Below are positions 1 through 7,159 of a stretch of DNA of 10,704 nt, piece by piece. The notes under the pieces were generated by a model. The model was not told where the DNA came from. It did not search any database and saw only the letters and a program-made list of their open reading frames with translations. Position numbers and translations under genes: made by a program. Source of the DNA: Deltaproteobacteria bacterium (GTDB lineage: Bacteria > SAR324 > NAC60-12); contig PBZZ01000046.1 in assembly GCA_002730365.1 (NCBI GenBank), forward strand, positions 11,409-22,112, given 5' to 3'. How positions within the stretch are numbered: position 1 is the stretch's first letter; the number at the start of each line of letters is the position of its first letter.

Positions 1-662
1 AGTCGTCGACAGAGTTTCCACTCCTCCTCTCCAAATTGCTGAAAATCACTGAAGAACCAGACTACGGTACCTGGCCGCTGAACACGATTGAAGCGTTCCA
101 GCAGCTTTCGTCGTGGTGACGGATCAACGGAAATAAACCCCTCTTCCTGCAATCCCAGCAGTTCCTGTTGGTAGGCTTCCACCAATTTGCCGAGCATCTG
201 CAGCAGCGCTGGACGATATTCCTTAGGCGCCGCCTCATGATGAGTTCGTGCTCCGGCAAACCAAAATGCAACCCGATCCTGATTTTTCAGAGCCCGCCAA
301 GCAAGCTGTGCCGCTAAACAAGCAGCCAGACGAATCTTGAGTTGTCCTTGGGTGGCAAAAAACATGGAGGGGGAGCAGTCCAACAAAAGAAAGTTGGGTT
401 GCTCGCGTTCTTCGCGAAAAAGTTTAGTGTGTGGTCGACCAGTGCGTGCTGTGACCAGCCAGTCGATCAGGCGGACATCGTCTCCTGCCTGATAGAGTCG
501 AACCTCGTCAAATTCCATCCCCCGTCCCTGAAAGCGGCTTCGATGGGAGCCAATTCTAGAACTAGAAGGGAGGGTTTTTCGAGCTTGTAGGGGACCAAGG
601 GGGAAGGCTCCAGGAAGGAGATCCGCCAAGGCCAGTTGCAGACCATCGGTGGGAGTGGGCAT
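1..662 (-). CDS. DUF58 domain protein, C-terminus cut by window edge
   Basis: The minus-strand frame stays open for 220 codons from an ATG at 662 to the left edge, so the C-terminus is missing. Residues 46-88 carry the DUF58 signature: GRGMEFDEVRLYQAGDD, then RLIDW, then TARTGRPHTKLFREERE. Residues 92-99 (LLLDCSPS) look like a von Willebrand A-type strand with a DxSxS metal site (D95, S97, S99), and VVWFFSD near 200 fits a later strand of that fold. DUF58 proteins are usually cytoplasmic partners of MoxR-type AAA+ ATPases and BatA/BatD-like proteins; their biochemical role is poorly defined. The start lies one base after the TGA of the upstream lipoprotein gene and I see no strong Shine-Dalgarno site, so translational coupling is likely. 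No MoxR gene is visible upstream, where it would commonly be; it may lie beyond the left edge. The family call is firm, the function open. Confidence 0.88.
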   Translation of the reverse strand, partial: MPTPTDGLQLALADLLPGAFPLGPLQARKTLPSSSRIGSHRSRFQGRGMEFDEVRLYQAGDDVRLIDWLVTARTGRPHTKLFREEREQPNFLLLDCSPSMFFATQGQLKIRLAACLAAQLAWRALKNQDRVAFWFAGARTHHEAAPKEYRPALLQMLGKLVEAYQQELLGLQEEGFISVDPSPRRKLLERFNRVQRPGTVVWFFSDFQQFGEEEWKLCRR

Positions 663-663
663 T

Positions 664-1074
664 TCAGTTGGGTGGTGCTGGAATACAGACGAGTAAGCCC
701 CGATCTACACGATAGCTACCACAATTCTCCGTGAAGGCCTGCGCGGCACGCTCCGTTTCGATTTCAAAGGCGTGACCGATCTTCATTTGATCACGAACAT
801 CTTGGGCGCTTGGCGAGCCCCACTGACTGGTTCGGCTCTGGTGAAGTCGGCGCACGTTTAACTGCTCGACTTTCCCAATAGACTGGTTAGCTTCTTTCTG
901 TATCTTGGCTTTGACGTTATCATCACAACGCATTATTTCACCATACGTCTCCTCTTGTAGGCACGCTGGAGCCGAAACTTCCTGACGATAGGGTGGACCC
1001 GGTGGAGGTGATCCACTGCAGGCCACCAAACCTACCAACAGCAACAATTTAGTGAACTGCCGCCCTGGGCTCAT
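664..1074 (-). CDS. Small predicted lipoprotein of unknown function
   Basis: This 136-aa protein begins with a short charged segment and a hydrophobic run (KLLLLVGLVAC) ending in a lipobox (L16 V17 A18 C19), followed by a Ser/Pro/Gly-rich linker. It is therefore predicted to be lipidated and held at the periplasmic face of a membrane. The mature part has four further cysteines (C38, C50, C118, C130), enough for two disulfides, with a charged, probably helical middle. I do not recognise a family. Its start overlaps the stop of the upstream secreted-protein gene by 4 bp (1071-1074), and the DUF58 gene follows after one base, so the three are probably one transcription unit. The placement suggests a cell-envelope partner of the DUF58 protein, but that is inference from context only. 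Confidence 0.72.
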   Translation of the reverse strand: MSPGRQFTKLLLLVGLVACSGSPPPGPPYRQEVSAPACLQEETYGEIMRCDDNVKAKIQKEANQSIGKVEQLNVRRLHQSRTSQWGSPSAQDVRDQMKIGHAFEIETERAAQAFTENCGSYRVDRGLLVCIPAPPN

Positions 1075-1493
1075 TGCCGTTCCCGAATGAGTTGTTGAAC
1101 CATTAGATTGGATTCGCGGATTCGACGAGCAGTATCGCGATTGATCCGTGCTATGGGAGCTGGATTTACTTGTTTTTGCAGACTAGCTCCATAGTAGGGA
1201 GCACTGCGTTCTTCTCCAACAATCGGCCCACTGAAACCGATATAGCGTTGTCTGTGCCGGAACTTCTTACTAAATTTACGTCGGTACTCGAAAGGATCCT
1301 GGGTCAACTGGTTGACCATTTCTCCACTGCGCTGCACTTCCTGTGGGCGGTACTCCGAAAGGGGATACTCTCCTCGTTCTCCACGAATCACTTGCTGAAT
1401 GAGGGAATTAGTTCTCCGAAGATGAAGCTCATCCTGAGCAAATACCGGCGCAGACAGGACCACGAGCAACGACACCAAGATCGTGCGTCTCAT
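1071..1493 (-). CDS. Small secreted protein of unknown function with internal repeat
   Basis: This 140-aa protein has an N-terminal signal peptide (MRRTILVSLLVV..PVFAQ) with a likely signal peptidase I site after A19 (V-F-A). The mature protein is strongly basic and polar. A short motif occurs near both ends: NSLIQQVIRGE at 29-39 and SNLMVQQLIRE at 128-138, with a weaker copy, GEMVNQLTQ, at 57-65. No known domain is recognised. The start is supported by GAGG at 1499-1502, 5 bases before the ATG. It is the first gene of the minus-strand cluster leading into the lipoprotein and DUF58 genes, so its promoter should lie in 1503-1790, shared with the divergent aceB. Function is unknown; export to the periplasm is the only safe statement. 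Confidence 0.75.
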   Translation of the reverse strand: MRRTILVSLLVVLSAPVFAQDELHLRRTNSLIQQVIRGERGEYPLSEYRPQEVQRSGEMVNQLTQDPFEYRRKFSKKFRHRQRYIGFSGPIVGEERSAPYYGASLQKQVNPAPIARINRDTARRIRESNLMVQQLIRERQ

Positions 1494-1630
1494 GCAATCC
1501 TCATCTCGCAGTATTTTCTCTATTTCTCCGAACTGAGACTATTCTGCCCAGCAGACGCTTTCAATCCGGAATTTTCTGGCAATGCGGAGATTGAGCCAAG
1601 GGATGGTCAATCTTCCTAAAGTTAAGGCTT

Positions 1631-1670
1631 CTGAAAGAATGATGCCTAAAATTCAACTCTTCTCTTTCAG
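1631..1670. repeat. Interrupted 8-bp inverted repeat
   Basis: CTGAAAGA (1631-1638) is the exact reverse complement of TCTTTCAG (1663-1670), with 24 bases between. It lies in the divergent promoter region and could be a regulator binding site or chance; the arms are far apart for a stable RNA hairpin. Confidence 0.3.
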
Positions 1671-1729
1671 GCTAAACTTTGGCTGGAATCTATTTCATTC
1701 ATGGGTAGTATGGTGAGATTTTTGACTGA

Positions 1730-1756
1730 CAAGTGGCAAGGTGGTTTGGCCACTTG
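1730..1756 (+). promoter_or_regulatory. Hairpin in the aceB upstream region
   Basis: CAAGTGGC (1730-1737) and GCCACTTG (1749-1756) form a perfect 8-bp stem around an 11-base loop, ending 34 bases before the aceB start. An alternative pairing exists between GGCAAG (1736-1741) and CTTGCC (1753-1758). There is no T-tract, so it is not a typical terminator. It may be an operator or a 5'-leader structure. Confidence 0.4.
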
Positions 1757-1782
1757 CCTAATCGAAGAACCTTGACCCCATT

Positions 1783-1786
1783 GGAG
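1783..1786 (+). promoter_or_regulatory. Shine-Dalgarno site of aceB
   Basis: GGAG lies 4 bases before the ATG at 1791 and supports that start. Confidence 0.6.
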
Positions 1787-1790
1787 AACC

Positions 1791-3380
1791 ATGCCTGATG
1801 GAATTCAGATCGAAGGCCCTATGCATGAGGGTTTTGCCGAAGTCCTCTCTGAAGAAGCCAAAAAGTTTATTGTTCAGCTGCATCGACAATTCAACGGACG
1901 TCGCCAGGAATTGCTGAAGCGTCGTGAAGAAGTACAACAGGTGCTCTTCAATGGACAAAAGCCCAGCTATTCAGAAGAGACTCGATCAATTCGTGAGGGA
2001 GACTGGAGAGTCGCGCCACTGCCAGATGACCTACAAGATCGACGTTGCGAGATCACCGGCCCTGTCGAAGCCAAGATGATGATCAATGCAATGAACTCTG
2101 GAGCTCGAGTCTTCATGGCAGACTTGGAAGATGCCAACAGCCCCAACTGGTTTAACCAAATTCAGGGACAAATCAATCTACAGCGAGCGATTGATCGTAC
2201 TCTTGAGTTCACCAATCCAGCTGGCAAGGAATACAAACTGAACGATGAAGTCTCTACCCTAATCGTACGCCCACGTGGTTGGCATCTCAATGAGAAGCAT
2301 ATCCTGATCGATAGTGAAATTGCATCAGGTTCCCTGATCGACTTTGGTCTATACTTCTTCCACAATCATGAGCGGGTCAAGAAGATCAACTCAGGAATCT
2401 ATCTCTACCTGCCAAAGCTCGAGAATCATCAGGAAGCCAAGCTCTGGAACGATGTCTTCGTGATGGCACAAGAGTACGTTGGCAAACCAATCGGCAGCAT
2501 TAAGGCCACAATCCTGATCGAGCACATCCTTGCTCCCTTCGAAATCGAAGAGATGCTCTATGTATTGAAAGACCACATGGCAGGCATGAACGCTGGGCGC
2601 TGGGATTATATGTTCAGTTGTATCAAAAAATTCCGGTCGGATCCAAACTTCCTCTGGCCAGATCGCGTTCATGTCACTATGACGGTTCCCTTCATGCGAG
2701 CCTACACGGAATCACTAGTCCGTGCCTGTCACAAGCGAGGAGCGCATGCTATCGGTGGGATGGCTGCCTTCATCCCAAGCCGACGGGATCCGGAAGTTAA
2801 CAAGTTTGCTCTCGGCAAAGTCAGAGCAGACAAGGAGCGCGATGCAAATGACGGCTACGATGGTTCCTGGGTAGCGCATCCCGATCTGGTACCCATCTGC
2901 ACCGAAGTTTTCACAGAAAAATTTGGACCCAATCGTGTGAACCAGAAGGACAACCTTCGTGAAGATGTCGTCCCCAACCCGGCTGGTTTCATCAACTTTG
3001 AGGTTCCTGGAGAGATCACCGAGGGCGGCTTGCGCAACAACATCAGCGTGGGTATTCAGTACGTTGAATCCTGGCTGAACGGCATGGGTGCAGTGGCCAT
3101 CTTCAATTTGATGGAAGACGCAGCTACCGCAGAAATTTCACGTTCTCAGATCTGGCAGTGGATTCGCCATCCAGAAGGGAAATTGTCAGATGGTCGCAAG
3201 ATCACGGTTGAGATGTACCGACAGTTTGCAGAGGAAGAGTTGGAGAAAATTCGGGCGGAGCGTGGGGAGAGCTTCAGTAAGGAGCGTTTTGCTAAGGCAG
3301 CCAAGACCATGGACGTGTTGGCAACTGATCCAGAATTCCGTGAGTTCCTGACAGTTCAAGCCTACGACCTGCTCGACTGA
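1791..3380 (+). CDS. aceB: Malate synthase (A-type)
   Basis: Malate synthase condenses glyoxylate with acetyl-CoA and water to give malate and CoA, the second step of the glyoxylate shunt, in the cytoplasm. The 529-aa length fits the A-type enzyme rather than the longer G type. Visible signatures are RPRGWHL (160-166), the conserved glutamate in ILIEH (E244), and the family motif KDHMAGMNAGRWDYMF (260-275) with the metal-binding aspartate D272. TMTVPFMRAYT (296-306), GGMAAFIPSR (322-331) and LMEDAATAEISRSQIWQW (440-457) follow, the last carrying the catalytic-base aspartate D443. The C-terminus ends in the usual FLTVQAYDLL form, so the protein is complete. GGAG at 1783-1786 supports the start. 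Isocitrate lyase is not next to it, as it is in the E. coli ace operon, so aceB here appears to be transcribed alone, ending at the convergent dsbA gene. Confidence 0.97.
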   Translation: MPDGIQIEGPMHEGFAEVLSEEAKKFIVQLHRQFNGRRQELLKRREEVQQVLFNGQKPSYSEETRSIREGDWRVAPLPDDLQDRRCEITGPVEAKMMINAMNSGARVFMADLEDANSPNWFNQIQGQINLQRAIDRTLEFTNPAGKEYKLNDEVSTLIVRPRGWHLNEKHILIDSEIASGSLIDFGLYFFHNHERVKKINSGIYLYLPKLENHQEAKLWNDVFVMAQEYVGKPIGSIKATILIEHILAPFEIEEMLYVLKDHMAGMNAGRWDYMFSCIKKFRSDPNFLWPDRVHVTMTVPFMRAYTESLVRACHKRGAHAIGGMAAFIPSRRDPEVNKFALGKVRADKERDANDGYDGSWVAHPDLVPICTEVFTEKFGPNRVNQKDNLREDVVPNPAGFINFEVPGEITEGGLRNNISVGIQYVESWLNGMGAVAIFNLMEDAATAEISRSQIWQWIRHPEGKLSDGRKITVEMYRQFAEEELEKIRAERGESFSKERFAKAAKTMDVLATDPEFREFLTVQAYDLLD

Positions 3381-3395
3381 TTCCTATCTGGTTGA

Positions 3396-3432
3396 TGTCT
3401 TCCCGAGCTGACTATTCAGCAACCGGAAGACA
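3396..3432. terminator. Two-part hairpin between convergent aceB and dsbA
   Basis: TGTCTTCC (3396-3403) pairs with GGAAGACA (3425-3432). Inside that loop GCTGA (3407-3411) pairs with TCAGC (3416-3420) around a CTAT tetraloop, giving an 8+5 bp stem with a small internal loop. It fills most of the 62-bp gap between two convergent genes, so a bidirectional terminator is the natural reading. A clear U-tract is missing on either side, so intrinsic termination is not proven. Confidence 0.5.
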
Positions 3433-3442
3433 CACACATTGT

Positions 3443-4054
3443 TTACGGTTTGGCGAGTAAATCTGCGAAAGTCTGTGGCACTTCAGCCACGAACTTTTCG
3501 ATCGAACCGTAGCGCCCGATGTCCATCTTCATACTGCCTTCAATCACGACCGTTGGGGTTCCAGTCAGCCCGTACTGTTCCGTTTTGCGCTCTGCTTCAG
3601 CGAGCTTGGCTTCTACCCAGGGCTTACGAGATTCTGCCTGATATTCCTGATCCAGCCCTAAGCTCTTAGCCAGATAGTTGATGATCCCAGGATCAAAAAC
3701 ATTGACATCATACTCGAAACGAGTGCGGAAGAGCTCCTCCTTGACTGTCTTGCCCTTACCCAATCGTTCAGCGACATAGTAAAGCCGTAGAGGGGAATCA
3801 TCCTGCCCACGGAAGGTGATTGGGATGTCAATAAAGTCAACTTGGTCGGCATATTCTTCCCGCAGTTTCAGGGAAGCCTTGCGTAAGTTGTTGCAGTGGC
3901 TGCAGCCAAAGTTGAGAAGTTCTTCGAAGCGAACTTTCTTGACAGTGTGTCCTGAAGGTACGGGTCCTACAGGGGTGTAGTACCCACGAATGTCAGCAGC
4001 GTACGAGAGCGTGGTTACCAAAAAGATCGAAGCGAGGGTCAGCAATGACTTCAT
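3443..4054 (-). CDS. dsbA: DsbA-family periplasmic thiol:disulfide oxidoreductase
   Basis: This 203-aa protein is an exported thioredoxin-fold oxidoreductase that introduces disulfides into periplasmic proteins. A signal peptide (MKSLLTLASIFLVTTLSYAA) is followed by the first strand and the redox motif FGCSHCNNL, with C51 and C54 flanking Ser-His. CxHC is the arrangement typical of DsbA; E. coli has CPHC. A helical insertion follows, and then the cis-proline loop LTGTPTVVIEG (T166-P167), next to the active site in this fold. Length fits DsbA (about 190-210 mature plus signal). The frame stays open to a TTG at 4069, but the ATG at 4054 starts a clean signal peptide and is preferred. The gene follows apaG by 21 bp on the same strand and may be cotranscribed with it. 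No DsbB partner is visible. Cysteine-containing exported proteins nearby, such as the lipoprotein at 664-1074, are plausible substrates, but this is inference. Confidence 0.9.
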   Translation of the reverse strand: MKSLLTLASIFLVTTLSYAADIRGYYTPVGPVPSGHTVKKVRFEELLNFGCSHCNNLRKASLKLREEYADQVDFIDIPITFRGQDDSPLRLYYVAERLGKGKTVKEELFRTRFEYDVNVFDPGIINYLAKSLGLDQEYQAESRKPWVEAKLAEAERKTEQYGLTGTPTVVIEGSMKMDIGRYGSIEKFVAEVPQTFADLLAKP

Positions 4055-4075
4055 AGTGTGTCTCAACAAAGAGGG

Positions 4076-4459
4076 TTAGTTGATGGCGCTGGGAACAGCC
4101 AGCGTGAATTCAGGAATTTCGACCTGGAGCAGAGCACGGTTGGCGGTCTGCATCTGATAGCTACCACGCATTGTACCCACGGGAGTCGACAAGGGGCAAC
4201 CACTTGTGTATTCAAAGGATTCTCCGGGCTTGAGGACAGGCTGCTCACCGACCACACCCTCACCTTCCACGTGGCGAACCTGACCATCTCCATCAGTGAT
4301 AATCCAGTGCCGCTTCAGCAGCTGTACGGTCTCGTATCCATGGTTTTCAATTCGGACTCGATAGGCGAACAGAAAGAGTGGTTTTTCTGGGTCAGATTCA
4401 TTATCCAGATAGAAGGACTGGACAGCGACCTCAATATCGTGCGTAATCTTTTGGTTCAT
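4076..4459 (-). CDS. apaG: ApaG family protein
   Basis: This 127-aa protein matches the length and pattern of ApaG (125 aa in E. coli), a small single-domain fibronectin-III-like beta-sandwich protein. Recognisable segments are ITHDIEVAVQSFYLDNESDP, FLFAYRVRIENHG, VQLLKRHWIITDGDG, VRHVEGEGVVGEQPVLKPGE, FEYTSGCPLSTPVGTMRGSY and a C-terminal IPEFTLAVPS strand. ApaG has been linked by genetics to Co/Mg resistance in Salmonella, but its molecular role is not settled. The frame runs further upstream to 4657, but the conserved domain begins at the ATG at 4459, which has GGAG 6 bases upstream (4466-4469); the extra region looks non-coding. An AT-rich hairpin overlaps that ribosome binding site. dsbA follows 21 bp downstream on the same strand. 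Confidence 0.93.
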   Translation of the reverse strand: MNQKITHDIEVAVQSFYLDNESDPEKPLFLFAYRVRIENHGYETVQLLKRHWIITDGDGQVRHVEGEGVVGEQPVLKPGESFEYTSGCPLSTPVGTMRGSYQMQTANRALLQVEIPEFTLAVPSAIN

Positions 4460-4465
4460 GGCAGA

Positions 4466-4487
4466 CTCCAAATAAAAAATTATTTGG
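4466..4487 (-). promoter_or_regulatory. AT-rich hairpin overlapping the apaG ribosome binding site
   Basis: On the plus strand, CCAAATAA (4468-4475) and TTATTTGG (4480-4487) are exact reverse complements around AAAA. In the minus-strand apaG leader, the 3' arm of this stem ends in the first two G residues of the GGAG Shine-Dalgarno site (4466-4469). Folding would partly hide the site, as in some temperature-responsive or translationally controlled leaders, but it may only be an AT-rich promoter-proximal palindrome. Confidence 0.4.
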
Positions 4488-4622
4488 TGTAACCCACCTG
4501 CCGACAGATCGCAAAGGAATTGTCTAACGCGCCGAGGACTGGTCTTGCCCTTGCAGGTCGAACAACCGACCAATTGCCACCCAGTTTCTGGCCTTCCCTG
4601 TACTGCACTCCCAAGATCCGAC

Positions 4623-5750
4623 ATGGCGAGCATCAGCGACGACAAACTCAAAATCACGATTTATCCGGGCCGTCAGCAAGACGTGACCGCCGGGCTCTAC
4701 CTCGACATGGACAACGACATGCGTCAAATGGCGCAGAAGACCTTGTCGGGATTCTCCACTCTACGCAACAGTTTTTTACAAATCGGTCGACTGAACCGTG
4801 TGTTGGAATTGCTCCAGGGCATGCTGGTCGAACAACTCTACAGCTTGCGTCAAGTTCCTGACAACCTAACCCAGGCGCTCAAACTCAAGGGAGCCAACCA
4901 AAGCGAGATTCCATGTGAGACCTTTCAGGATTTTGAGAAGCAGTCCTGCAATCCAGAGGTTTTCCTGCATCGCACCCGTCTGAAGATTAAGCGTACTCTA
5001 CGCAATCTGCAGGAATTGACCAAGGCCTTCCCAGATGAGCCTATGCTGCAAGAAGTTGAGCAAATGCTCCATGCTTTGCCAGCAGATCTGGACGCGGTCA
5101 AGCTAGAGCAAGAGATCGTTGCGCTGACCCAAAAGCCCTCCTTTCAGCACTACTTGCAAGCAAAGGATCGTTTCCTCGTCGACTGGGTCAAGGCTCAGGA
5201 AGCAGAACAAGGACAAATCGATCCGCGACCGCTCAGCGACTCTGAGCTTGGAGGTACACTGAAAGCGCTACAGGGGCAAATGTCAAAAATCGAAGAGAAG
5301 CCCGAGGTGCTGCGCTACAAGAACTATCAATTCTTTCGTTCCTTCAACGCAACTACTCACTTGCAACTCAACTCGATCACGCTTGGTTTCTGGAAAGACG
5401 AGAAGATGCGAGACTACTTTCTGCGCTTCATGACCGCTACCCGCAGCGCTTTTGCCGAGCATGCGCCCTTCTTCGTCTTTCGCTTTGAGAATTCATTCAC
5501 CTATCTGCTTTGTGGATTTCCTGACGACCAGCTGTTGAACGCGCTGGAACGTAACCAGGAGATGGTGCCTGTTCACGCCAAGATCTTGATGCGCCAAGCC
5601 AACCAGTCCTACCGTGAATTGAGAAGTGAGGATGATCCGGAGAGCTACCACACTTGCCTCAAGGCGGCGATGCATCCATTCGTTCATCACCTCAACCAGC
5701 GTGTTCGGATGGAGTTGCCAGACGAGTTCCTCAACTTCTTCCGCGTCTGA
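4623..5750 (+). CDS. Unrecognised 375-aa protein upstream of obg
   Basis: No known domain is recognised. The protein has no signal peptide or membrane segment, so it is probably cytoplasmic, and looks largely alpha-helical and charged, with hydrophobic-heptad-like stretches around 44-76 and 115-190. A more aromatic C-terminal part (about 230-300) contains YKNYQFFRSFN, FWKDEKMRDYFLRFM and APFFVFRFENSFTYLLCGFP. Histidine pairs occur near the end (HPFVHHLNQ, 351-359). The start is uncertain. The ATG at 4623 has no good Shine-Dalgarno site, whereas a TTG at 4545 has GAGG 7 bases upstream (about 4534). I prefer 4623 because the 26 residues before it are Pro/Cys-rich and unlike the rest. It ends 15 bp before obg and is probably in the same transcription unit, divergent from apaG. 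Confidence 0.75.
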   Translation: MASISDDKLKITIYPGRQQDVTAGLYLDMDNDMRQMAQKTLSGFSTLRNSFLQIGRLNRVLELLQGMLVEQLYSLRQVPDNLTQALKLKGANQSEIPCETFQDFEKQSCNPEVFLHRTRLKIKRTLRNLQELTKAFPDEPMLQEVEQMLHALPADLDAVKLEQEIVALTQKPSFQHYLQAKDRFLVDWVKAQEAEQGQIDPRPLSDSELGGTLKALQGQMSKIEEKPEVLRYKNYQFFRSFNATTHLQLNSITLGFWKDEKMRDYFLRFMTATRSAFAEHAPFFVFRFENSFTYLLCGFPDDQLLNALERNQEMVPVHAKILMRQANQSYRELRSEDDPESYHTCLKAAMHPFVHHLNQRVRMELPDEFLNFFRV

Positions 5751-5765
5751 GGCGCGGCCTCTTCC

Positions 5766-6797
5766 ATGAAATTTGTTGATTCGGTAAAGATCCATGTCCG
5801 CTCTGGCAAGGGAGGAGCGGGCTGCACCTCTTTTCGTCGTGAAAAATTTGTCGAATTTGGTGGGCCCGATGGTGGGGATGGTGGCGAGGGTGGAAGCATT
5901 CGCTTTGTCGGAGATCATGCCCGCAGCACCCTGCTCGACCTCTCCTTTCAACAACATCAACACGCAGAAAACGGCCAGCCAGGTGGTGGACGCAACAAGC
6001 ATGGGCGTAACGGCAAGGACTGCTTGGTTCGAGTTCCGCTTGGAACCGTGGTCTGTGATGAGGAAAATGGAGATGTCCTGCTGGAGATTCTCGAGGAGCG
6101 AGACTATCTGTTTCTCAAGGGTGGACGAGGAGGACGGGGCAATGCCCGCTTCAAAACATCAACAAATCGGGCCCCTGAGCATCACCAACCAGGTGAGTTC
6201 TCGCAGGAACTCTGGATTCGTCTCGAGCTGAAGTTGATAGCTGATGTTGGGCTGGTTGGCTTCCCCAACGCTGGTAAGTCCACGCTGATCAGCAAGCTCT
6301 CCCAGGCACGACCCAAAGTGGCAGATTACCCTTTCACCACGCTGGTTCCTCAGCTTGGCGTGGTCAATCACAACGAGTATGAGGCCTTCGTAATTGCCGA
6401 TATCCCGGGTCTGATCGAGGGTGCACATGAGGGACGGGGACTGGGCGACCGCTTCCTGCGTCACATCGAACGCACCGCGATTCTGCTGTTCATGCTGGAT
6501 GTTTCCGGTTTTTCCGAGGCGCCACCTCTGGAAGAGTATGCGACCCTTCTGTACGAGTTGGAGTCTTTCGAACCGACCCTGTTAGAAAAACCTCGAGCGA
6601 TTGCGTTGAACAAGCTGGACAGTGTCCACGATCTGAAGGACCCTGAAGAGGTTTGTGAATCACTGGAAGCAGAAGGAGAAACTGTCTTCAGGATCTCCTC
6701 CCTGAATGGTAGCGGCCTACAAGAGTTGCAGCAGCACCTGGCTGATATTGTGCGTCAGGTTCGTAACCCCGTTCCTGTTGAAGAACCCCCGGCATGA
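5766..6797 (+). CDS. obg: Obg/CgtA family GTPase
   Basis: Obg is an essential, slow GTPase that binds the large ribosomal subunit and links ribosome assembly to growth state. The 343-aa protein shows both core domains. The glycine-rich Obg fold covers about 1-158, with VRSGKGGAGCTSFRREKF, GGPDGGDGGEGG, QPGGGRNKHGRNGKD and KGGRGGRGNARF. The G domain covers about 159-335, with G1 GFPNAGKST (165-173), G2 YPFTT (188-192), G3 DIPGL (212-216), G4 NKLD (282-285) and G5-like SSLNGSG (311-317). The short tail matches forms lacking the long variable C-terminal extension. A small GC hairpin (GAGGC-gcg-GCCTC, 5749-5761) lies between the stop of the previous gene and this start. The TGA overlaps the ATG of the next gene by 4 bp, so downstream translation is probably coupled to Obg. 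Confidence 0.97.
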   Translation: MKFVDSVKIHVRSGKGGAGCTSFRREKFVEFGGPDGGDGGEGGSIRFVGDHARSTLLDLSFQQHQHAENGQPGGGRNKHGRNGKDCLVRVPLGTVVCDEENGDVLLEILEERDYLFLKGGRGGRGNARFKTSTNRAPEHHQPGEFSQELWIRLELKLIADVGLVGFPNAGKSTLISKLSQARPKVADYPFTTLVPQLGVVNHNEYEAFVIADIPGLIEGAHEGRGLGDRFLRHIERTAILLFMLDVSGFSEAPPLEEYATLLYELESFEPTLLEKPRAIALNKLDSVHDLKDPEEVCESLEAEGETVFRISSLNGSGLQELQQHLADIVRQVRNPVPVEEPPA

Positions 6798-7159
6798 AGG
6801 CTGAAACTTACACCGATTTATCTGTACTCTGCCTCAAGGCGGGCGCTCCACGAGGTGATGTGACCTATGCGCGGGTGGAAGCCTTCCATCAAGAGTACTG
6901 GAACGCGTTGCCCCTGGCCAACTTCGAGTGGATGCACAATGGCGTCTACTACGAGCTCTTGACAGCCAATGTGCCCCGTGATTTATTCAAGGAAATGATG
7001 ACCCGCTACCGGGACCTGAGCTTTCTTGCCCGCTACCACCGGGGCTATGAGTTTGCGGGTTGGCTATCCGGAGCCGGAAGCAAACACCTGACGAATCGGG
7101 CGATGATTCGCGAATACCTGCGTCAGCACCTGCCCCACCGAGAGATTCACGCAGCATGA
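6794..7159 (+). CDS. Unrecognised 121-aa protein between obg and ccmH
   Basis: This small cytoplasmic-looking protein has no signal peptide, no membrane helix and no family I recognise. It is rich in aromatic residues (for example FHQEYWNALPLANFEWMHNGVYYELL and YHRGYEFAGWLSG), suggesting a compact mixed alpha/beta fold; one cysteine (C13) is present. The start ATG overlaps the obg stop (ATGA, 6794-6797), and its own stop overlaps the ccmH start in the same way (7156-7159). That double coupling makes it a real gene and a member of the obg transcription unit. A ribosome- or growth-related role, or one in cytochrome maturation, can only be guessed from its neighbours. Confidence 0.8.
   Translation: MKAETYTDLSVLCLKAGAPRGDVTYARVEAFHQEYWNALPLANFEWMHNGVYYELLTANVPRDLFKEMMTRYRDLSFLARYHRGYEFAGWLSGAGSKHLTNRAMIREYLRQHLPHREIHAA

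Larger units (their letters stand above)
1494..1790. other. Divergent intergenic region between secreted-protein gene and aceB
   Basis: This stretch of about 300 bp separates two divergent transcription units and must hold promoters for both. I could not find a convincing paired -35/-10 box on either strand. It contains an 8-bp inverted repeat, CTGAAAGA at 1631-1638 and TCTTTCAG at 1663-1670, and a second hairpin nearer aceB (1730-1756). No small gene is supported here. Confidence 0.6.

Noticed and set aside
4055..4069. Five-codon upstream extension of dsbA from a TTG
   Set aside because: The ATG at 4054 begins a clean signal peptide, and the TTG has no Shine-Dalgarno site.
4545..4622. TTG start for the 375-aa protein
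   Set aside because: It has a possible GAGG upstream, but the added residues are Pro/Cys-rich and unlike the rest; kept only as an alternative.
4460..4657. Long N-terminal extension of the apaG frame
   Set aside because: The ApaG domain starts at the ATG at 4459, which has a good GGAG; the extension lies in the divergent intergenic region and does not look like protein.
5493..6002. Minus-strand 169-codon open frame across the 375-aa and obg genes
   Set aside because: It overlaps two well-supported plus-strand genes and has no recognisable features; it is a shadow frame.
7060..7155. Upstream extension of the ccmH frame
   Set aside because: It lies inside the 121-aa gene and would put 32 residues ahead of the signal peptide.
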